A stretch of DNA of 64,000 bases from Mastigias papua (GCA_964019165.1 OZ025269.1:4909379-4973378), one strand, 5' to 3'; shown: positions 1 to 12,406, counted from the stretch's first letter. Notes: a model not told the origin generated them from the sequence alone. Translations and numbers: made by a program.

Positions 1-1063
1 GCATAAAAATTTCAGAACTGAATGCTTTTACATATTTAGACGTGGACACAATCTCTATACGCTTAAGGTCAAATTTGTAAGGGATAGTTCTAGTCTACAG
101 TAGTTCAATTAGGCCCATTCCAGTTGTTTGAAAGATAATCAATAAGATAATTGTGCAGGTTAATGGATATCTACCAGGTGAATAATTAGTGAAAGTTTTT
201 CAGTGTTTAATGTAAATTACAGTAAATTACATTACAGATAAGCAATGTGGCTTTGCTTAACTAGATATAGTACTCAGTAGTTTGTGGGATAATCACAGAT
301 ATTTTGATCATATTTAAAACATCTGGATCGAGTTTTTTATTGGATGGTTCCAGCCTATAGAATTCTAGCCACTCATAATCCAGTTATCTGGAAGAGCTCT
401 AAAATGAAAATGGTATAACTTGCTAGATATCTATTATGGCAGATAATATCTCGAAGTCTCCTGAAATGCATGCTACAACTATTAAGACTACAAAATCTAG
501 CTGTGATTAACTTATTATAGTGATGTGCTGATGTGGACGTAGGGGGGAGTAACGCCTCGAATGTCTGTGATCTTTTGTAAAGCGTTGATCATACAGCAGA
601 AAAGCTAGCGTAAAATACATACATACATACAAACATTTCAGTTATTTATAGACGGTTGCCTATTCATCATAGCTGATTTCCAATGGGCCGTCTATTTACA
701 AAGCAAAAAAGCTAAAAAAATTACAAAAGAGGAGAAAAAATGACCTAACTTAAAATTGGGGAGTTGACCAAATATCAACTTGTAATTCATTTATACTGTT
801 GGTAACGGTTGGTCATAATCAACTTTCTTTTCATAATTACGTAAATAACTTGCTGTTACTAGAACTGTCATCATTGTTTCCATGTGTTCTGGAATATAAT
901 TTTCGTCAAAAATGAAAGAGTTGGTCGTTTTTTCCGGGAGATTTTAGGGTAGCCGAAGAGATTTTGAACAAATGTGATGCATATAGTAATTCATTCCTAA
1001 CTTCCATTGATATAATTTGTTGATGTATATTTTCAGTTTTTGAAGGTTGTGAGCCATTCCATT
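1..1063. other. 3' flank of opsin A, no gene seen
   Basis: This is intergenic DNA downstream of opsin A, which is transcribed leftwards. No coding region is recognisable. Short segments near 60-130 and 330-400 resemble the flanks downstream of opsins B (about 30340-30420) and C (about 58550-58640), which fits a segmental duplication that included 3' flanking DNA. A short (CATA)n tract lies near 618-632. Confidence 0.5.
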
Positions 1064-1867
1064 TTAATTAACGGACAAAGTGGACTGTATAACGGTCTTT
1101 TCTTTCGGTCTAGTTACTGCCAGGGTATTTTCTCCAGTTTGCCTATGCGAATCCTGCATACTGGTATCTGACGGATGGATAGCAATCGGGTAGCAGACGA
1201 GGCGCTTGAAGGGCGTATTCATGAGACTCTGTCGGAATCGCTTGTGCATAATCGTATAGATAACTGGGTTGAAGATCGTCGATGACTTTGCAATAATGGC
1301 GCATGTTGTGCCAAGGAAAACTGGGGTCTGAGCAATATGGGTGAAAAAGCTGGCCCAGAAGGACAGTAGGGAATAGGGCATCCATGTTGTTATGAATACA
1401 ACACACATAACAAGTGCTAGCCTTGTGTGCCTCTTTTCTGCCCGGATGTTGTCCTTGGATGCTTTGGACTCTCGGCCAAACAGATTAGCAGCTCGGTGCT
1501 GCATCTTTCGCAGTTCCCTTTTTACATTCACAAAAGAGTAAATCATGACTGATGTTGGCACAAGGAAGCAGAAGATAAACAGGAACACAATGTATGTCTG
1601 GTCTTTTAGCTCTCGTGATGCCCAATCGATCGAGCAACGTAACTCATCATCTTCCAAGGCGTATCCGGACCAGCCTATGAAAGGAAAGGAAGCCCAGGCC
1701 AGAGCATAAAGCCAACATGAAGCCACCAAAAGAAAACAGAGAAAGAACGAGCCATGAAGACGATCTGCCTTGAATGGTCTGCATATAGTCAAATATCGAT
1801 CGAAGGCTACGGCTGTTAAGTGTGCGGTGGATGAGAGCGCCAAAAAGGTAACAATGAACCCAGCAGC
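1064..1867 (-). CDS. Opsin A, exon 2 (TM3 to C-terminus)
   Basis: Terminal exon of an opsin, a light-sensing GPCR of photoreceptor membranes that binds retinal through a Schiff base. The exon opens after a pyrimidine-rich acceptor ending TTTTAG, in phase 0, and encodes about 267 residues to a TAA at 1064-1066. Visible in order are TM3 ending in DRYLTI, extracellular loop 2 with GWSGYALE and the disulphide Cys in RCSIDW, TM5, a basic loop 3 (RAEKRHTR), TM6 with TWMPY, and TM7 with AKSSTIFNPVIY. The Lys there aligns with K296 of bovine rhodopsin. A Glu aligns with E181, while the E113 position is Ala. HKRFR follows TM7. The tail is longer by about 14 residues than in opsins B and C. It joins exon 1 at 4283-4528, giving a protein of about 349 residues. 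Family assignment is firm; the opsin subgroup (probably a cnidarian class) is inference. Confidence 0.94.
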   Translation of the reverse strand, partial: AAGFIVTFLALSSTAHLTAVAFDRYLTICRPFKADRLHGSFFLCFLLVASCWLYALAWASFPFIGWSGYALEDDELRCSIDWASRELKDQTYIVFLFIFCFLVPTSVMIYSFVNVKRELRKMQHRAANLFGRESKASKDNIRAEKRHTRLALVMCVVFITTWMPYSLLSFWASFFTHIAQTPVFLGTTCAIIAKSSTIFNPVIYTIMHKRFRQSLMNTPFKRLVCYPIAIHPSDTSMQDSHRQTGENTLAVTRPKEKTVIQSTLSVN

Positions 1868-4282
1868 CTAAAAGAATTGTTTCAACTTTAAAAGCAGAAC
1901 AAAAGTTAAATTCTTATAGTCTAGCCATTGGTAACATCTCCATAATTTCCTTTGCCAATTCATCCCCTTTCACGTGACCACATATTGGCCAATCACATGG
2001 TGTTGGCCATGAGCACTAATTCTCTCTGAGAAAAGGAGAAACGGGCCGGACAGCATGCGTACATGCATGTATATGAAAAATATATCGCTCATCGCCGAGC
2101 ATGGCAAATTGCAGGTGTATCACACTAGTTCAGCTGTACTGTATTTGTGTAGGAAATTCTTAATTTCCTGTGGCGGGCACATTTTGCTAAAGGTAACCAA
2201 AATATCAGGTGCATAATTTATCTTAGAAGAGTCAAACTTCGCAAATCGCAAGCTTTAGCTCGCAGGACTTTCTAGTATATGCATTCGACACCCCCGAAAC
2301 CTGCTTATACTTGAAACCTCATTCGACCCGTTGGCTAGCAACGAAAGGACGGAATGATAACATAACACTTTTCAAAAAAAGTTTGATTAAGCCATTGCTA
2401 TAAAATTACCAGTTTTGACCGGTGTGAGGGGCTCAGCACAAGCCGGCCTCTAGCGTAAAGTCAATAACCGATTTAAGCTAGAAAGATTTGAAAGTTCAGC
2501 GCTTGCTCACCTTGCCCGTTGCTTTGTTGATATCCCACTGAAGCAAAAGTTTACATCAATATTAAACAGTCACAGTGCGTTCTTTTCTGTTCAAGGTTGT
2601 GAGTAGAGAAAGCAATATGCATTAATTATCCCTAGTTTTCCACCTGTGCTAAGGAACTTTACCGAATACTCTTAGCAGTATAAAACTTGGCTGCTTCATT
2701 CACTGACCTATTAACTACCTGCCTAAGCAACAGGGAAATTGATAAGCAAAACTAACACTAGATAACTATGATAATGTTTTCGTATATATTCATGCATATG
2801 CCGGTTTCATGCTGAAGGCTTTCTAAACAATATAAAAACCTGCGCATCTCTAGATAAAAGCTGCTGCTACGTGCTATCATTGTGTTCATGACAGTGGAAA
2901 GTTATTTCCAGAGGAATATTGCTGGCATAAACTGGAAAAGTACATTGTTTGTATACGGAAACTGTAGCTACTGACCTATTATTTTATGGCTTAGCGAAAA
3001 CCAGTGTAGGTTGAGACGATATTGACGGGGAAATTTATCTTTGCTAACGCAAAACTTCAATTATGTGAAATTGCTCTGGGCGAAAACTGTGTTGTCGAAC
3101 TATAAAGCGACAAAGTTTCAGTAGGTGCTAATAATTTGTTAATTTTGCTGATTTTTCAACCATCAAACTATGTAGAATATCTTAGGTTAGGAGCACATTT
3201 CTTGCTAATAGGCTTTGCAGAAAGTTGCAGTTACTCTCTTACTTGCAAATTTCTTCCTGCTTTTTCAACTTAGGCTCACTCGTGAGCTATTTAAGCCAGG
3301 GATAAGCTTAGTAACAAACTGTTAGCAGATCTCAAAATGCTTGTGCGAATATTCCTTGGAGCTAAAATCATCTATACGTTTTTGATTGCTGAAATTTCTA
3401 GGATATTTTCTTTGAATGCAATCAGATTTTCTATATCGATTTGACTTGTACTCTTTTGCTTTCGCATTCCTGCTAAGTATGCGCTGGTTTCCCAGTTTAA
3501 CACACGAAAATCATGTTTTTGTTACTCATTTTGTTATTTGCCCTCATTAAGGCACTAATCAGTTGATAGGTCCTTTCAAACCAGCCGCTTGACTCGTGAC
3601 CCCAGCTTTAGATACAGGTACTGATTCTGGTGTTTAATATTGATGGATATCCATGCTTGAGCTTCACTAACATCCATCTACTTTGTGCGCGAAAATGGGT
3701 CAATATAGTGCAAGAGCATTATAGGTAAATTGTAATGCATCTGTTATGATGGAAAATTTCCTTTAACCTATTGCAAGTGGTACTTTGACTAAAAGCCGTC
3801 TGAGCTGAGTCACAATTGAAACCGGAAAATATAATAAATTATTTCTTAGCCAGTTGCCTTCTCACGTAAATTTATGGCTTCGGTTTGAACACTGGCAAGT
3901 GCCTTCGGAACTAGCATCATGATGCGATCGCTTTCTTTGCTAACACTGATGTACTTTCCTGGCTGTACTACTAGCAGTGCTCATATGTAGTAAATATATA
4001 GGTTGACAGCTTACGCAATAACATATTACGAACAGTAACCTGTACTCAAGAGGGTTTTGCAGTTGATGGTGGATACTTGTGTGCTTATGAATCGAGGATT
4101 CTGTGATGAAAGTCAGTTACCAAAATCGAGAGTAATTGAAGGTTGACTGCGATGTATTTGTTCATTCTTCTTGCTTTGAGATAAGCATATATAGACTACT
4201 TGCGGTAGGTTTATGCAAATTGAGCTTCAGTTTCAGCCTGTTCTCTCAAAAGCATTAATTCTAAAAATGCCAAGTGAATTAC
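1868..4282 (-). other. Opsin A intron
   Basis: A phase-0 intron of about 2.4 kb between the TM2 and TM3 exons, with donor GTAATTCAC after the codon for Lys in NFCK and an acceptor ending TTTTAG. I see no inserted coding element. Several blocks (for example 2228-2560 and 2880-3200) align by eye with the intron of opsin B (34015-34320 and 34630-35000), so the intron was duplicated with the gene. Confidence 0.8.
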
Positions 4283-4528
4283 CTTGCAGAAGTTAAGTCC
4301 TATCTCGGATGTCCTCTTTCCACCTTGCATCACCCCCATGGAATAAATCTCCAATGTATACCCAAGCAGAGATTGCACCAGATCCCCAAAGGTCATACTA
4401 ACCATGAACACATCTTTAAAAGTTATGTTCTTGGCACCAACTTTTGCAAACACGTATAGCACTATTGAATTTAAACTGGTTGATATAGCTGCACTGATGC
4501 CAAGCAAAATTGGCACAACGACTTGCAT
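4283..4528 (-). CDS. Opsin A, exon 1 (TM1-TM2)
   Basis: First recognised coding exon of opsin A, 82 codons from ATG at 4528 to Lys before donor GTAATT. It encodes TM1 with the conserved Asn (SLNSIVLY), intracellular loop 1, TM2 with the conserved Asp (FGDLVQSLLGY), extracellular loop 1 and the TM3-side disulphide Cys in NFCK. That Cys pairs in this family with the loop-2 Cys in exon 2. The ATG lies immediately before TM1, so almost no extracellular N-tail is encoded. An in-frame stop lies upstream and a TATA-like box is about 60 bp upstream, which supports this start, but an unseen upstream exon cannot be excluded. It is closely similar to 37562-37804 of opsin B. Confidence 0.9.
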
Positions 4529-4582
4529 TTTCCTGCCGCACTCCTTCTGTCTCTTGCAATGAAGTTGCCCTTAACTATATCT

Positions 4583-4618
4583 CCTTTATATATGCAGTGA
4601 CAGGTGTTTTATCAATGA
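4583..4618 (-). promoter_or_regulatory. Putative opsin A core promoter
   Basis: On the minus strand TATATAAAGG (4583-4592) lies about 55-64 bp before the ATG of opsin A. Just upstream of it is a block beginning GCAGTGACAGG on the plus strand, with an E-box CACCTG. The same block, about 21 bp without mismatch, and a TATA-like TATAAGA occur at the equivalent place before opsin B. Function is inferred from position and copy-to-copy conservation only. Confidence 0.4.
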
Positions 4619-7082
4619 AAATGTGATCTTTCTTTTATTCAAAGAAGCAGCTGTAGCTACTTTCTGAGTGCTGCTCCTTCCCTAGCGCTCATGTTTATTC
4701 AATTTTCCTGGCTGGGTTGCTTAAACAAAAAATTAATGTCATGCCGCACCGTTCTATGGGCATTTTTCTCATTTTCGGCGAGCTTTCTTGCAATCGCTTT
4801 TTAAGAAGAGACGTTTTTTGATGAGCTATACCCGCTCCGCCTTTCCACAGAGTATGAAATCACACAAATAGCAGTCAATTAGCCTTGTCGCCAAGACATT
4901 CTGACGTTGTTTTTCATGAACCAGCTCCCTTTTGCGCCTATATTGAATGGAGCAGGGTCTTATACTTGGGTAAGAAAGTAGTCAAAGTTGATTGCTATAA
5001 GGATTTTTAGCTGCATAATTGAACAGTTTTCCACTTCCTCGGGCAAAAACCTAGATAGTATATTAGGTCAATGCAGCCATGAGATTTATGGCTTCAACTT
5101 TATTTGATTTGATGTTGCTAAGTCTAACACAGACGTGCGTCATTTGATCTCCTCAGCTGCAAAGCAGTATTAGCAGATGAATTAAGATCTAATGATCATA
5201 TTGAATACAAGATCACTTTCTGAGTGTCAAAACATTGATCTCAATTTGAATACTCTTTTCACAGTTACTTTTAGCAGAAGTGTAAAAATATATTAGTGTG
5301 ATTGGAATCGTGCAATGAAAGCTAAATTACTGGCAAAAAGCAGCATTCTTTGATAAAACAGCAGCGTGAGTACGTTTGCAATGGTTTTGTCCAGGATGCT
5401 CCTTTCTTCCTTATTCTCTTCCTCCACCAAACTTAGAAACATGAATTAGAAGTGCCTAGTTAGAATGTATTTTACTCCTACAAGTTTCTTTTTTATTGTA
5501 GTCGTTGGTTAGTCATGTGATGTTCTTTTAAAAGGGAAACACTTGACTAGGATAATGACTAGGTTCTCAATTCTAGATGTTGAAAAGGATATGCGGCCTA
5601 TAATATTTCCTTTTCATGGAAAAAGGGTTCAAATGGCCTTTTTGCGTTAAATGTTGCCGATCCCTGGCCTTGACGGACTGGAAATAGAATGATGTATTCA
5701 AAATAATTTTTTGCAATCTAATATCAAATTGCTCATGAGTAGGAAAGTGCCATGAGGATAAAGCTTGAACCTACTTTTAATTGTTGATTATGAAAAGCTT
5801 CAGGGCATAACTTCAATATGGCAGTGTTACATTTCCATCTCTCACCTAAAGTCGTGAATGTTCTGATTGGTCATAACAAATCTGTGCTCTATATATGTTT
5901 CTTTACTTATCATTAGTCCTGTTGGTCTATTACGTTAGATATACTTGTGTAGTCACTTATTGTTGACGTACTTTAGACTCCCTTTGTCATACTCGCCATC
6001 CCTTCAATTTATGTTGTCTGCATGCTTCCACTGTGCCACCTGTAGCAACTTAATTTTTTATTGCTTTCAGTCTACTAGTGTCAGATTTATTTAAACAGTT
6101 TATTTTTAGCAAAATTAATTTGTGATCTCTTGTATAAACAAAAGTAATTTTAGTGCAGTAGTATACGAATCAATGTGTGCATGCATACGCGCGTATATGT
6201 GGGTGTGTTCGTCCTTCTGCATGTGTGTGTCAATCATATCTGAGAATATCAAGTATAGCTTGAGTTCATTTAATAAAACTTTATCTTTAGTTTTGACAAA
6301 ATGTACCGTTGCATTGTATGTTCACTTCTTAAATTGGTTTTTGTTGCAAATCTTTAATTTTTTTATCAATCATGCTTCTTAGGAACGATTCTCTGTGAGA
6401 CACAGATCTTCTACCATTTCATGATTTTATTACCAGACATCTGATGTCCTTGTTGCTATGCAAATTTTATTTTCGATCTCCCTCTTTAGGCAATAAGCTT
6501 ATTCTTCGGCCCGTGGTTCCTGCTTCAACTCAATGCATCAATGCTATGAGCCTTTTCGTGCACCTATAGTCATATAAACCCCATTTAGCAACTTCAAATA
6601 CTAGGTCTAGTGTTATAGTTTTAAAAGTTTATGAGTTATCGTTGACGCAGTCCTGTGGCATTGTCATTCCGCCTACTGTTCCCTTTGAACAATCTTACCA
6701 TGCAACAGCTATAAATTGCGCTACTAGGATAAATGTTCTGAAATTAACATCTTGCAGAATGTCTTTTGGATCTTGTTGTCTTTACTTCAGCTGTAAATAC
6801 TTTTGCTACTTTCTATGGTTGAGCCTTCCGGTTCAGTATGTTGCCAATTTTCACTCTTAAGCACTCTGTCACATCTGTGTATTGCAGTGAGTTTTTCCCT
6901 ACCTTCATTTCTTTGTAGTGAACCATTGAATAAGTTTATGGTACACCCGATCTCATACACCCATCTCCACAACTTGTTTGACTGGGTCAGGATTAAAAGA
7001 CTTTCACCAATTGTGTCCCTAAAGCTTAATCAGATTCAAGTCATGATTCAAATCAATATAAGATGAATGTAACCATGAACAA
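4619..7082. other. Intergenic, no gene recognised
   Basis: AT-rich DNA upstream of opsin A. The first part (to roughly 5400) has patches similar to the upstream flank of opsin B (37862-38700), for instance the segment around CATGTTTAT. Beyond that I see no coding region, RNA gene or repeat I can name; open frames here are short and not family-like. Confidence 0.4.
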
Positions 7083-8900
7083 CTGCAACATTGCACTTTA
7101 AACCATCGGCCAAATAATAAATGTAGCTAAGAAAAAGAAGAGGACCTAGGATAGCACCCTGAGGGACACCTGTTGATGTTTTGCATTTTAAAACAGAACG
7201 CTGCTTTCTATTGTCAAGAAAGCTCAGTATTAGTGTTAGTAGTTTACCAGGGATACCACAACGGTTCAGTGTGAAGCAAAGTTCCTGATGCGAGACCCTA
7301 TCAAAAGCCTTTTCATGTCAAGATAAACAGAAGGAATATCTAGAAACGGATTACAATCAAATGCTGTGAAAATGGAATTGACGATTGATAGTAACTGGTT
7401 AACAGTTGAATCTCCTGGGCGAAACCCTGACTGAAATGGATTTAATAAACTATTCATGTCCAGATGTTATGAAAGGGAATCAGCAATTAGCTTCTCAAGT
7501 ATTTTAGCAAAGGTTAGGAAGAGGGAGATAGACAGGACAATAATTTTGCTTCAAATTTCTCCTGTTCTTCTTATAGCTGGGAACTACATTGGCTCGTTTT
7601 CAGATCTCAAGGAAACATCTTGGATGATACAAGACTCAAATATTAATCTTAGGGACAAAGGGAGCGTATCTTCTCACATCTTTATAATACGAATTGAGAT
7701 GTCTTCCCAGTTAGCCCAATGAACTAACAGCGTTCAAGATTTTCTCATCAGAAATGGAAAGTAAGTGAGCAGTGGAGTGACTCTGTTTAAGATTTTGTTT
7801 GTTTAAGTCCAATAGAGTTTTTTCCTGTTTCACGTCGTGAATTGGCTCTACTTATTTTTATAAAGCACCTATCCATAGCTTACTCAGTTAATTTAGACTT
7901 CTGAATAATCAAGTTGCTAATTGTCTCCGGCCTATCCTCTGGCTGAGCATTTCTGATGAAGGACTTGTAAGCCCTGGTCTTGTTCTGTATAAAGTTTTTA
8001 ATTGACTCTGCCCCCCAATGTGCCGGGTGATACCTGACTGTAATTATTCTGTTTGGTGTAAGGTTTGGAAAGGTATTCAGAGCATAGCCGCCAAATGTTT
8101 GAAATCTCTGATTTGGTCTGTTTTCTCCCAACCTAATTGATCAATCATCATGTAGGATTCTTACCACACATTCTTTTAAAAGCTAAATTTAGTCCCATTT
8201 TGCATGATGATTGGTCAATTAGGCTAGTAGAGAATAGACCCGATCCTACCTCTTAAACATTTGGTGGCTATACTGATATTCAGTAGAATGTCGTTCAGTT
8301 TCTCGAACTTGCAGATTAAGACATGTAATTTCTCTGATAAGCATTACTCCAAGGAAACATTTCGATACTCTTTTTGATTGCAATGATGCTTGCTCTATCA
8401 TAATACCAAATTTCGTTTTTACGTCGATGCGGAGACAAATGCGTTACAGTTAATTTACCAAAGGTAATCTGGTGGTAACAGATTTCACGTAAAGATTGGC
8501 GAACACCTGAGTGGAGAAAAAGATTTGGCTAATAGCATCAATATAAGGTTTTGATTCTCCAATTAAATGCCTTGGCGCATTGATTTATTGATGAAGAGCA
8601 AGGCCAGGTGAAAGTGGCACAAAGAGATTGCCCTTATAATCTTCGGTATCATGTTCGCATTAGTTTCTAAAATGACATTTAATATCACCAGCTATAATCA
8701 CACAATGAGGATTCCCACATGACATCCTGGATAACATGACTTCGAAGTTATTCATGACACCTTGGAATTCAGTCTGACTCTGATTGGGACTGCATTAAAA
8801 GACTATAAGAAAAGTAAGAAAGTACTATTTATCATTCTAGTAGCACCGCAGGGTCTTCCATTCTTAGTATAGAAAACGAAGTTCTTCAATAAAGCCCTAC
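7083..8900 (-). mobile_element. Decayed LINE (endonuclease to reverse transcriptase)
   Basis: A broken non-LTR retrotransposon read on the minus strand. From high to low coordinates it shows an AP-endonuclease fragment (NPHCVIIAGDI near 8710), a linker (HRRKNEIWYYDRA near 8410-8440, then TRAYKSFIRN in 7880-8131), and reverse transcriptase segments. The latter are QSGFRPGDSTVNQLLS near 7380-7440 and GVPQGAILGPLLF near 7150-7180, the palm motif B. Many stops and frameshifts interrupt it and the YADD box is not found, so it is dead. The style fits the jockey/CR1 superfamily. A palindromic rearrangement lies at about 8065-8295. Confidence 0.75.
8065..8295. repeat. Imperfect inverted repeat inside the LINE
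   Basis: Two arms of roughly 90 bp face each other around a short centre (about 8155-8200). The best-kept part is CTAATTGATCAATCATCATG at 8134-8153 against CATGATGATTGGTCAATTAG at 8203-8222. The outer parts, AGCCGCCAAATGTTTG and its inverted partner near 8260-8275, also match. This is a local inverted duplication of LINE sequence, not a separate transposon with its own ends. Confidence 0.6.
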
Positions 8901-8982
8901 ACCCCATCGCTTCATATTATATTGGTTGTTACTTTTCATTAATGTGCAACCATTCATTTTTGACTTGCTACAAGCAACACAC

Positions 8983-9056
8983 GAGTGGCCAAGTGGTTAG
9001 AGCGCGTGACTGCTGGTTCGTGGTTTCGAACATCGATGGTTCGAGCCAAACTCCTG
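8983..9056 (+). mobile_element. tRNA-derived SINE head fragment
   Basis: The A-box-like segment GTGGCCAAGTGGTTAGAGCG and a B-box-like GATGGTTCGAGCC are spaced as in a tRNA-derived RNA polymerase III promoter. The same head occurs in the full SINE at 46530-46797. Only the head is present here, just before a plus-strand LINE fragment. Confidence 0.55.
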
Positions 9057-9069
9057 GAGCAAAACTAAG

Positions 9070-9963
9070 TGCCTATGGACTTAATACCGATTGCCTTCAG
9101 CTCATAAGAAGCTATCTATCAAATAGACAACAGAGAGTAAAGATCAACAGCTCTTTTAGTGATTGGAAAGAAATTAAAAATTGGAGTACCCCAAGGGTCA
9201 GTCCTAGGGCCTTTACTGTTAATGTCTTTATAAATGACATATTCTGGTTTGCAAATCGCACAAAGATCTGTAACTATGCTGATGATGCCACAATCTTTGC
9301 ATGCCATCCGGATCTTGGTACTATTATCAAACAATGAGAAGAAGATAGCTCTGTGATAGTAAAATTGTTTTCTGACAACTTTCTAAAACTAAATATGACA
9401 AATGCTACCTAATGATATTTGATGATAAAAGTACTGAAGCAACAGTTACAATTGGAAACTTAAAAGTTAATGAAAGTGATTACGAAAAACTGTTAGGTGT
9501 GACTTTTGATACGAAATTAAGTCTCAAAAAACATGTTGAAGATTTGCATAAAAAGGCCAACCAAAAGCTTCATGCGCTTGCTCGCTTGTCTAATTACACT
9601 GACCCTGTCAAATCAGAAATTTTAATAAATTCTTTCATCAGGTCGCAATTTAATGATTGTCTACTTGTATGGATGTTTCATGATAGAGCAACTAATTCAA
9701 AGTTAAATCGCATTCACGAAAGAGCACTGTGATTGATAAGCAAAGATAGTGAATCAGAGCTAACCGATTCGAAGAAAAAATATGGAACTATTCATCAGCA
9801 CAATCTGCAACTGCTAATGATTGAAATATTCAAAACGAAAAACAATCTAAATCCAACATTTATGAAAAACGTTGTTACTGAGAGAGATATTCAATGCACC
9901 TTTTATAATAACCTTTATATATTGCCCATTGCAGATGAAGCGCATAACATACACACTTTTTAA
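9070..9963 (+). pseudogene. LINE reverse transcriptase fragment
   Basis: The C-terminal part of a non-LTR reverse transcriptase in three short frames. SYLSNRQQRVKI leads into a damaged motif B region, then NYADDATIFA (9274-9303) with an intact catalytic YADD. After that come KLLGVTFDTKLSLKKHV and SEILINSFIRSQFNDC (about 9490-9650) and NLQLLMIEIFKTKNNLNP (about 9800-9860), the usual thumb and connection region of jockey/CR1-type LINEs. It is 5'-truncated and frameshifted, and lies opposite in orientation to the LINE at 7083-8900, so it is probably an independent insertion. Confidence 0.8.
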
Positions 9964-10210
9964 TAAATAGTCTATAAGAATATAAAAGCAAAAAATGCCT
10001 GAAATTTAAGAATAATTCAAGAATAATGCAAGTCTCAAGTTTCAATAAGGGTAAGACTTTTAGGTTATTTGAGTTATCTTCAGTTCACAGAACATGTGCG
10101 AGCTTCACGTATACGGTCTGGAAGTGATTATGCTGCGATACGACACAAGAACTCTTCGGGGAGTGTCCCTTAAGCACTTTCTAGTATAAGAATTTTATCT
10201 ATAGAAGTAT

Positions 10211-10553
10211 TGTTATGGACAGAGACACTAATGACGTAACCTTAATCTGCTATGTAAATAGACTGAGTATGCGTACGGGTCATTCCCCTCTATTCCAAAG
10301 TAGTTACCAGAACTTACGGGACTAACGTGGTAGCATCTAATTGCGACATATGACGTAATCGATTTTCGTTAGCCTTCTAGAATTCTCTATTGAATGTATA
10401 TAAATACGGTAGCGTTCTAGATGATAATTTATTGTTGAATGTGAGCAGTACGGACATAGTGTTTCTTATATAGTGTAGCCGAGCCTGTGAATATTTTTAA
10501 ATAGTTAATAAAACTATTTGTTTGATTTGTGTGTTTAACCTAAAGACACAACA
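10211..10553 (+). mobile_element. Solo LTR with 5-bp target duplication
   Basis: A 343-bp segment begins TGTTATGG and ends CACAACA, giving the TG...CA ends and short terminal inversion of an LTR. It is bounded on both sides by AGTAT (10206-10210 and 10554-10558), a 5-bp target duplication. Inside are a TATA-like TATATAAATA (about 10399) and AATAAA (about 10506). No internal retrotransposon sequence is nearby, so this is a solo LTR left by LTR-LTR recombination. Orientation is inferred from the TATA/AATAAA order. Confidence 0.75.
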
Positions 10554-10558
10554 AGTAT

Positions 10559-12404
10559 TAAAGCTCAAAATCGCTAATATTTAAGAATAATTTCATAATA
10601 GTGTTAGGCTTAAAAGAAAATGTAAAAGTATTAAGGCTTGGTGAAAACTTAGGTACTTTCATAGAAAAGTGTGTAATAGACGTATCTAGGAAGTAGATAT
10701 ATGATTGTCGTGCGTTTAGAAGAAGCAAGATACACAATTACTCGAAATAATCGATAAATACAAATAGTACGTGCACTATGGTCGTAATAGATGTGTACAA
10801 CGGGACAAATACACTCAAAAAATGAAGCTGTGATAAAAGAAAATAGTTTGCTGCAATATGGAAAACTATGGTATGTGGCACGACTGGAATTGAGGTTAAT
10901 TCTAGAATGCAGCAAAAAATGCTTAATTTCAAAGTGGAAAGAAGCACTGGTAGAGGCTTGAGTTGAATCTGCAACTTATTGCTTGGGTTTATGAGTAGAA
11001 CGAACGATCCAATTTGTAGCTCGCCAATGGTTCGTATCAACCGGTATCAGGAAACAAATCTTATGAACAGAATGAAAGCAACTCCGCAAAACCATGGTCT
11101 AGTATCATCAATCGGTTTACATGTTTTTTCTCTTACATACATACTGTACTTGTATACTGTGTAAGATACTTGCACAATTGGACGAGCCCCTGAAATTATT
11201 AACAGGAATCCGATAGATTATATTTTAACTGTCGCTACGTAATAAGCACTTTTTACATAAAGCCGAAGGTGGCAGTGGTCACATTCTATTTATGAACTAC
11301 TCACGACCTGAAGATACTGAAGCTTGGAAAGGTAGGGTTAAGTTGCAGTCCATAGAGCTGAAAGATAATGAAATATACAGGCTGAGTCGCAGAATAGTGC
11401 CTGAATTCTGTGAGAAGAATATGTTTGAATGGTGAGGAGAAGTGGAATATATAACGTGACTTTTTGAGTATAACGTGCAGGGAAGTTCCTCCAAAAGACG
11501 GTCATTACAGCTAGGAAGATATGAATGACATCAGAAATTCTGCAGCCTTTGCAATACAGACAAAATGCAACCAAAGATAAGATAAGGCTGGGAGCTACAG
11601 ACTCCTATTTTTCTACAGAAAAAGCTATACTGCTCTTTCAGGCAACGTATGCAATGAAGCTGTACAGCAATCAATATGAATTCATTATGTAATTTGCTTT
11701 GGGAAAGAATTCATCCCTGATCGCTTATCATATAATATTCATTTGGGCAGACGTCTTGCAGCTCCCATAAATTCAAAGCCATATTGTGCTCATTTGTATG
11801 ACTCTGGAAATGTTCCAGTTTTGAATCTACCTTTGGTATACTACTAAAGATGCAAGGAATGATGGACTGTAGAAAACACAGAAACACCCAAAGAGTTTTC
11901 ATATTTGGTTTGTTCTGGCTGCTGCAAACTATAAATAATACTTTCACCAACAGAATACAAAAAAATTAAAGGTTCCATGGCTGTGAACCGGAGGAAGATT
12001 TTGCTTGTTATGTCGCATTTGAATAAGTTTTAGTCATTGTTATTAATAATCCAATGGTGCTGTTTTGAATTAGGGCTGCCATTTTGTCCGTCCAACAGAA
12101 ATTGTTGTGCTATTCTGCGAGCTTTCAGACATTAGTTTTTTGCGAATAACAAAAACAGGTCTTGTAATATGAAGTAAAGTTTCAAGATATAAAAGGAAGT
12201 TTTTGAAACGTCCAAACTTTCGCACAATAATTTTCATCTGACAGATCTGTTGGACGGAAAAAATATTACCCTAATTCGAAACAGCGCCCAATTTTATCAA
12301 GATTTTTGACTAATGTTACACCAAGATTCTACTGAGAAAGGCATAGTCTTTCTAAACCACTATTCTAAAGCAAAGTTTCAGATCCAAGGCCTAACAATTC
12401 GCTT
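10559..12404. other. No gene recognised
   Basis: AT-rich intergenic DNA. The only open frame with any feature is on the minus strand at 11711-11902: an ATG followed by a hydrophobic stretch (KTLWVFLCFLQSIIPCIFS) that could be a signal peptide, then about 40 unremarkable residues. No homolog or splice context supports it. Confidence 0.3.
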
Positions 12405-12406
12405 TA

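Noticed and set aside
11711..11902. Small secreted peptide gene on the minus strand
   Set aside because: There is a plausible signal-peptide-like start but no processing sites, splice context or family resemblance.
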